Shown one piece after another: positions 4,203 through 6,010 of a DNA stretch of 6,010 nucleotides; the stretch's first letter is position 1, and each line of letters opens with the position of its first letter. The DNA comes from Bacillota bacterium. Its GTDB lineage: Bacteria; Bacillota; Bacilli; Bacillales_B; DSM-18226. The translations under genes were made by a program, and so were the position numbers. The notes under the pieces are model-generated. The model did not search any database and was not told the origin of the DNA. It worked only from the letters and a program-made list of their open reading frames with translations. The stretch lies in contig JAKACS010000222.1 in NCBI GenBank assembly GCA_021821235.1, positions 1 to 6,010 of the forward strand. The letters run 5' to 3'.

Positions 4203-5564
4203 ATGACACTAGCGATGGATGAAATCATCCAAACGATTCGTATGGTACAAATGGAGAATCTTGATATCCGCACGGTGACAATGGGGATCAATCTTCGTGA
4301 CTGCAGTGATTCCGATTTTACCAAAATGAACAAACGAGTCTATGAAAAAATCATGCATTATGCCAAGAATTTAAAGCAAGCTGCAGAAGACGTCGAAAAG
4401 GAATTCGGCATTCCCATTATCAACAAACGCATTTCGATTACACCGATTGCCGAAGTTCTTGGAACAGCAACGGTTGAGCAGACGGTTGAACTAGCCAAGA
4501 CCCTCGACCGTGCTGCAAAGGAACTGGGGGTTGATTTTATCGGCGGTTTTTCAGCACTTGTCCACAAAGGAATTTCCAAAGGAGACGAAACGCTGCTTGC
4601 CTCCTTGCCAAGAGCGCTCAGTGAAACGGAGCGTGTTTGCGGCTCGGTTTCCGTTGGAACAACAAGAGCTGGAATTAATATGGATGCTGTCCGCCAGCTT
4701 GGCTTTATTCTTAAAGAAGCAGCGGAATTAACTAAAGAACAAAACGGAATCGGCTGCGCCAAGCTTGTCGTTTTCTGCAATCCGGTTGAAGACAACCCGT
4801 TTATGGCCGGGGCTTTTCACGGTGCTGGCGAAGGGGAGGCGGTAATCAATGTCGGTGTCAGTGGTCCGGGTGTCGTTTTGAATGCTTTGAAACGCCATCC
4901 AGACGCTGATCTTGGCGAGGCAGCTGATATTATTAAAAAAACCGCCTTTAAAATTACGCGTGCTGGTGAGTTGATTGGACGAATTGTTGCCAAAAGGCTC
5001 GATGTTCCGTTTGGAATTATGGATCTCTCGCTTGCGCCGACAAATGCCATCAATGACAGTGTCGCCGATATCCTTGAAGAAATCGGTCTTGAACGGGTGG
5101 GAACGCACGGAACAATTGCCGCTTTGGCGCTGATGAACGATGCGGTCAAAAAAGGCGGAGCAATGGCAAGCTCTTATGTTGGCGGCTTAAGCGGGGCCTT
5201 TATTCCTGTCAGTGAAGATAATGGCATGATTCGCGGTGTTGTCGATGGCGCGCTCAGTTTGGCGAAACTTGAGGCCATGACATGTGTGTGCTCGGTCGGA
5301 CTGGATATGATCGCTGTGACTGGCGATGTTACCCCAGCGACCCTTTCAGCAATGATCGCCGATGAGGCCGCGATCGGAATGATCAACAAAAAAACGACTG
5401 CTGTAAGGGTGATTCCAGTTCCGGGGAAAAAAGAGGGCGAAATGGTCGAGTTTGGCGGACTGCTTGGACGTGCTCCAGTGATGGGCGTAAACCCATATCG
5501 TTCGGAAAAAATGATCAATCGCGGCGGAAGAATTCCCGCACCGCTGCAGGCGCTGATTAACTAG
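4203..5564 (+). CDS. UPF0210 (DUF711, 'PFL family') protein, 453 aa
   Basis: This large soluble protein of unknown reaction is conserved along its full length with UPF0210 members such as the S. pneumoniae protein of known structure (445 residues, as I recall). Conserved blocks, numbered from the chosen start, include [10 protein letters not shown] (about 73-82), [13 protein letters not shown] (111-123), [18 protein letters not shown] (195-212), GVSGPGVV (218-225), [11 protein letters not shown] (270-280), [11 protein letters not shown] (300-310), [13 protein letters not shown] (327-339), [11 protein letters not shown] (361-371) and the C-terminal RGGRIPAP (440-447). The family name recalls pyruvate formate-lyase, but no RVxGY-type glycyl-radical motif is visible, so radical chemistry is not supported. 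The ATG at 4203 is preferred because AGAGG (4189-4193) is 9 bases upstream; the in-frame ATG at 4194 touches that site, and ATG 4215 is also possible. It is co-transcribed with the ACT protein under the glycine riboswitch. Confidence 0.93.
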   Translation: MTLAMDEIIQTIRMVQMENLDIRTVTMGINLRDCSDSDFTKMNKRVYEKIMHYAKNLKQAAEDVEKEFGIPIINKRISITPIAEVLGTATVEQTVELAKTLDRAAKELGVDFIGGFSALVHKGISKGDETLLASLPRALSETERVCGSVSVGTTRAGINMDAVRQLGFILKEAAELTKEQNGIGCAKLVVFCNPVEDNPFMAGAFHGAGEGEAVINVGVSGPGVVLNALKRHPDADLGEAADIIKKTAFKITRAGELIGRIVAKRLDVPFGIMDLSLAPTNAINDSVADILEEIGLERVGTHGTIAALALMNDAVKKGGAMASSYVGGLSGAFIPVSEDNGMIRGVVDGALSLAKLEAMTCVCSVGLDMIAVTGDVTPATLSAMIADEAAIGMINKKTTAVRVIPVPGKKEGEMVEFGGLLGRAPVMGVNPYRSEKMINRGGRIPAPLQALIN

Positions 5565-5603
5565 GATTTGTTGAGCTCTGGGCGCACTGTTTTATTATTT
5601 ATT
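5565..5603. other. Short spacer after the UPF0210 gene, no clear terminator
   Basis: The stretch holds a T-rich tail (TGTTTTATTATTTATT) but I find no hairpin directly before it, so the end of the operon transcript is not defined here. It runs straight into the first degenerate copy of the tandem repeat. Confidence 0.4.
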
Positions 5604-6010
5604 AGGATGAATTGAGGCGTTTGGGTTGGCCTTCGTCACGGGGGTTTTTAGGAGAATGGGGGCGTTCGACTTGCCCTTTCGTCGCAAGTTTTCCCTGTTT
5701 TTAGGAGAATAGGAGCGCTCGACTTCCCTTTCGTCACGAGTTTTCCCTGTTTTTAGGAGAATAGGGGCGTTCGACTTGCCCTTTCGTCACGAGTTTTCCC
5801 TGTTTTTAGGAGAATGGGGGCGTTCGACTTGCCCTTTCGTCACAAGTTTTCCCTGTTTTTAGGAGAATGGGGGCGTTCGACTTGCCCTTTCGTCACAAGT
5901 TTTCCCTGTTTTTAGGAGAATGGGGGCGTTCGACTTGCCCTTTCGTCACGAGTTTTCCCTGTTTTTAGGAGAATGGGGGCGTTCGACTTCCCTTTCGTCG
6001 CAAGTTTTCC
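5604..6010. repeat. 53-bp tandem repeat array (minisatellite), continuing past the window
   Basis: Each unit begins AGGAGAATGGGGGCG, continues TTCGACTTGCCCTTTCGTC and ends in AGTTTTCCCTGTTTTT. Complete units start at 5650, 5703, 5755, 5808, 5861 and 5914, all 53 bp except the second, which is 52 bp because it has CTTCCC for CTTGCCC. A seventh starts at 5967 and is cut by the window edge. The units at 5808 and 5861 are identical; the others differ at a few sites, mainly CACGAG, CACAAG or CGCAAG after TTTCGT. A strongly diverged 46-bp copy (5604-5649) marks the left border. There are no unique spacers, so it is not a CRISPR array. The unit is not a multiple of three and has a stop (TAA in CCTAAAAAC on the minus strand), so it does not encode a repeat protein. 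Confidence 0.95.

Noticed and set aside
4358..4795. 145-aa minus-strand open frame inside the UPF0210 gene
   Set aside because: Its Ser/Pro/Thr-rich composition is typical of an antisense reading of a conserved coding gene.
4203..5564. Glycyl-radical enzyme activity for the 'PFL family' protein
   Set aside because: No C-terminal RVxGY-type radical motif is visible, and no activase gene is adjacent.
5604..6010. CRISPR array
   Set aside because: The repeated units join head to tail with no unique spacers, and no cas gene is visible in the window.
5650..6010. Translation starts in the repeats (AGGAG followed by AATG)
   Set aside because: The AGGAG is only one base from the ATG, the unit length is not a multiple of three, and no long open frame results.

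Overview
The window looks like chromosomal DNA from an endospore-forming member of the Bacillaceae. The supporting signs are B. subtilis-like CsoR and CopZ proteins, spore coat genes of the CotF type, strong AGGAGG-type ribosome binding sites, AT-rich spacers and a glycine riboswitch with a Gram-positive style intrinsic terminator. I cannot name the species.

Layout from left to right. Positions 1-209 are non-coding with two small hairpins. A 59-residue protein of unknown function follows (+). A shared bidirectional terminator (392-420) separates it from a copper-sensing pair on the minus strand, csoR then copZ. Their promoter carries a G-rich CsoR-type operator between the -35 and -10 boxes. 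No copA ATPase gene is present next to them. Next is a minus-strand three-gene operon, read from right to left: a 68-residue small coat-associated protein, a 119-residue CotF-family coat protein and a zinc-dependent alcohol dehydrogenase of the AdhB type. A 146-bp intergenic region separates it from a divergent plus-strand pair, another 68-residue protein and a 99-residue CotF protein. These are clearly paralogous to the first two genes of the opposite operon. From memory, the set resembles the B. subtilis yraG-yraF-adhB-yraE-yraD locus, but here it is split into two divergent units.

From about 3640 to 5564 there is a glycine-responsive unit: an extended -10 promoter, a single-aptamer glycine riboswitch, a following hairpin, an intrinsic terminator, then an ACT-domain protein (UPF0237, GcvR-like) and a UPF0210/DUF711 ('PFL family') protein. 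A 10-bp pairing can form between the aptamer core and the 5' arm of the terminator. It excludes both structures, so the element reads most simply as an OFF switch: glycine folds the aptamer, frees the terminator arm and stops transcription. This ties a widespread operon of unknown function to glycine and is the most interesting part of the window.

The last 400 bases are a 53-bp head-to-tail tandem repeat, with one degenerate copy, six complete copies and one copy cut by the window edge. It has no coding capacity that I can see.
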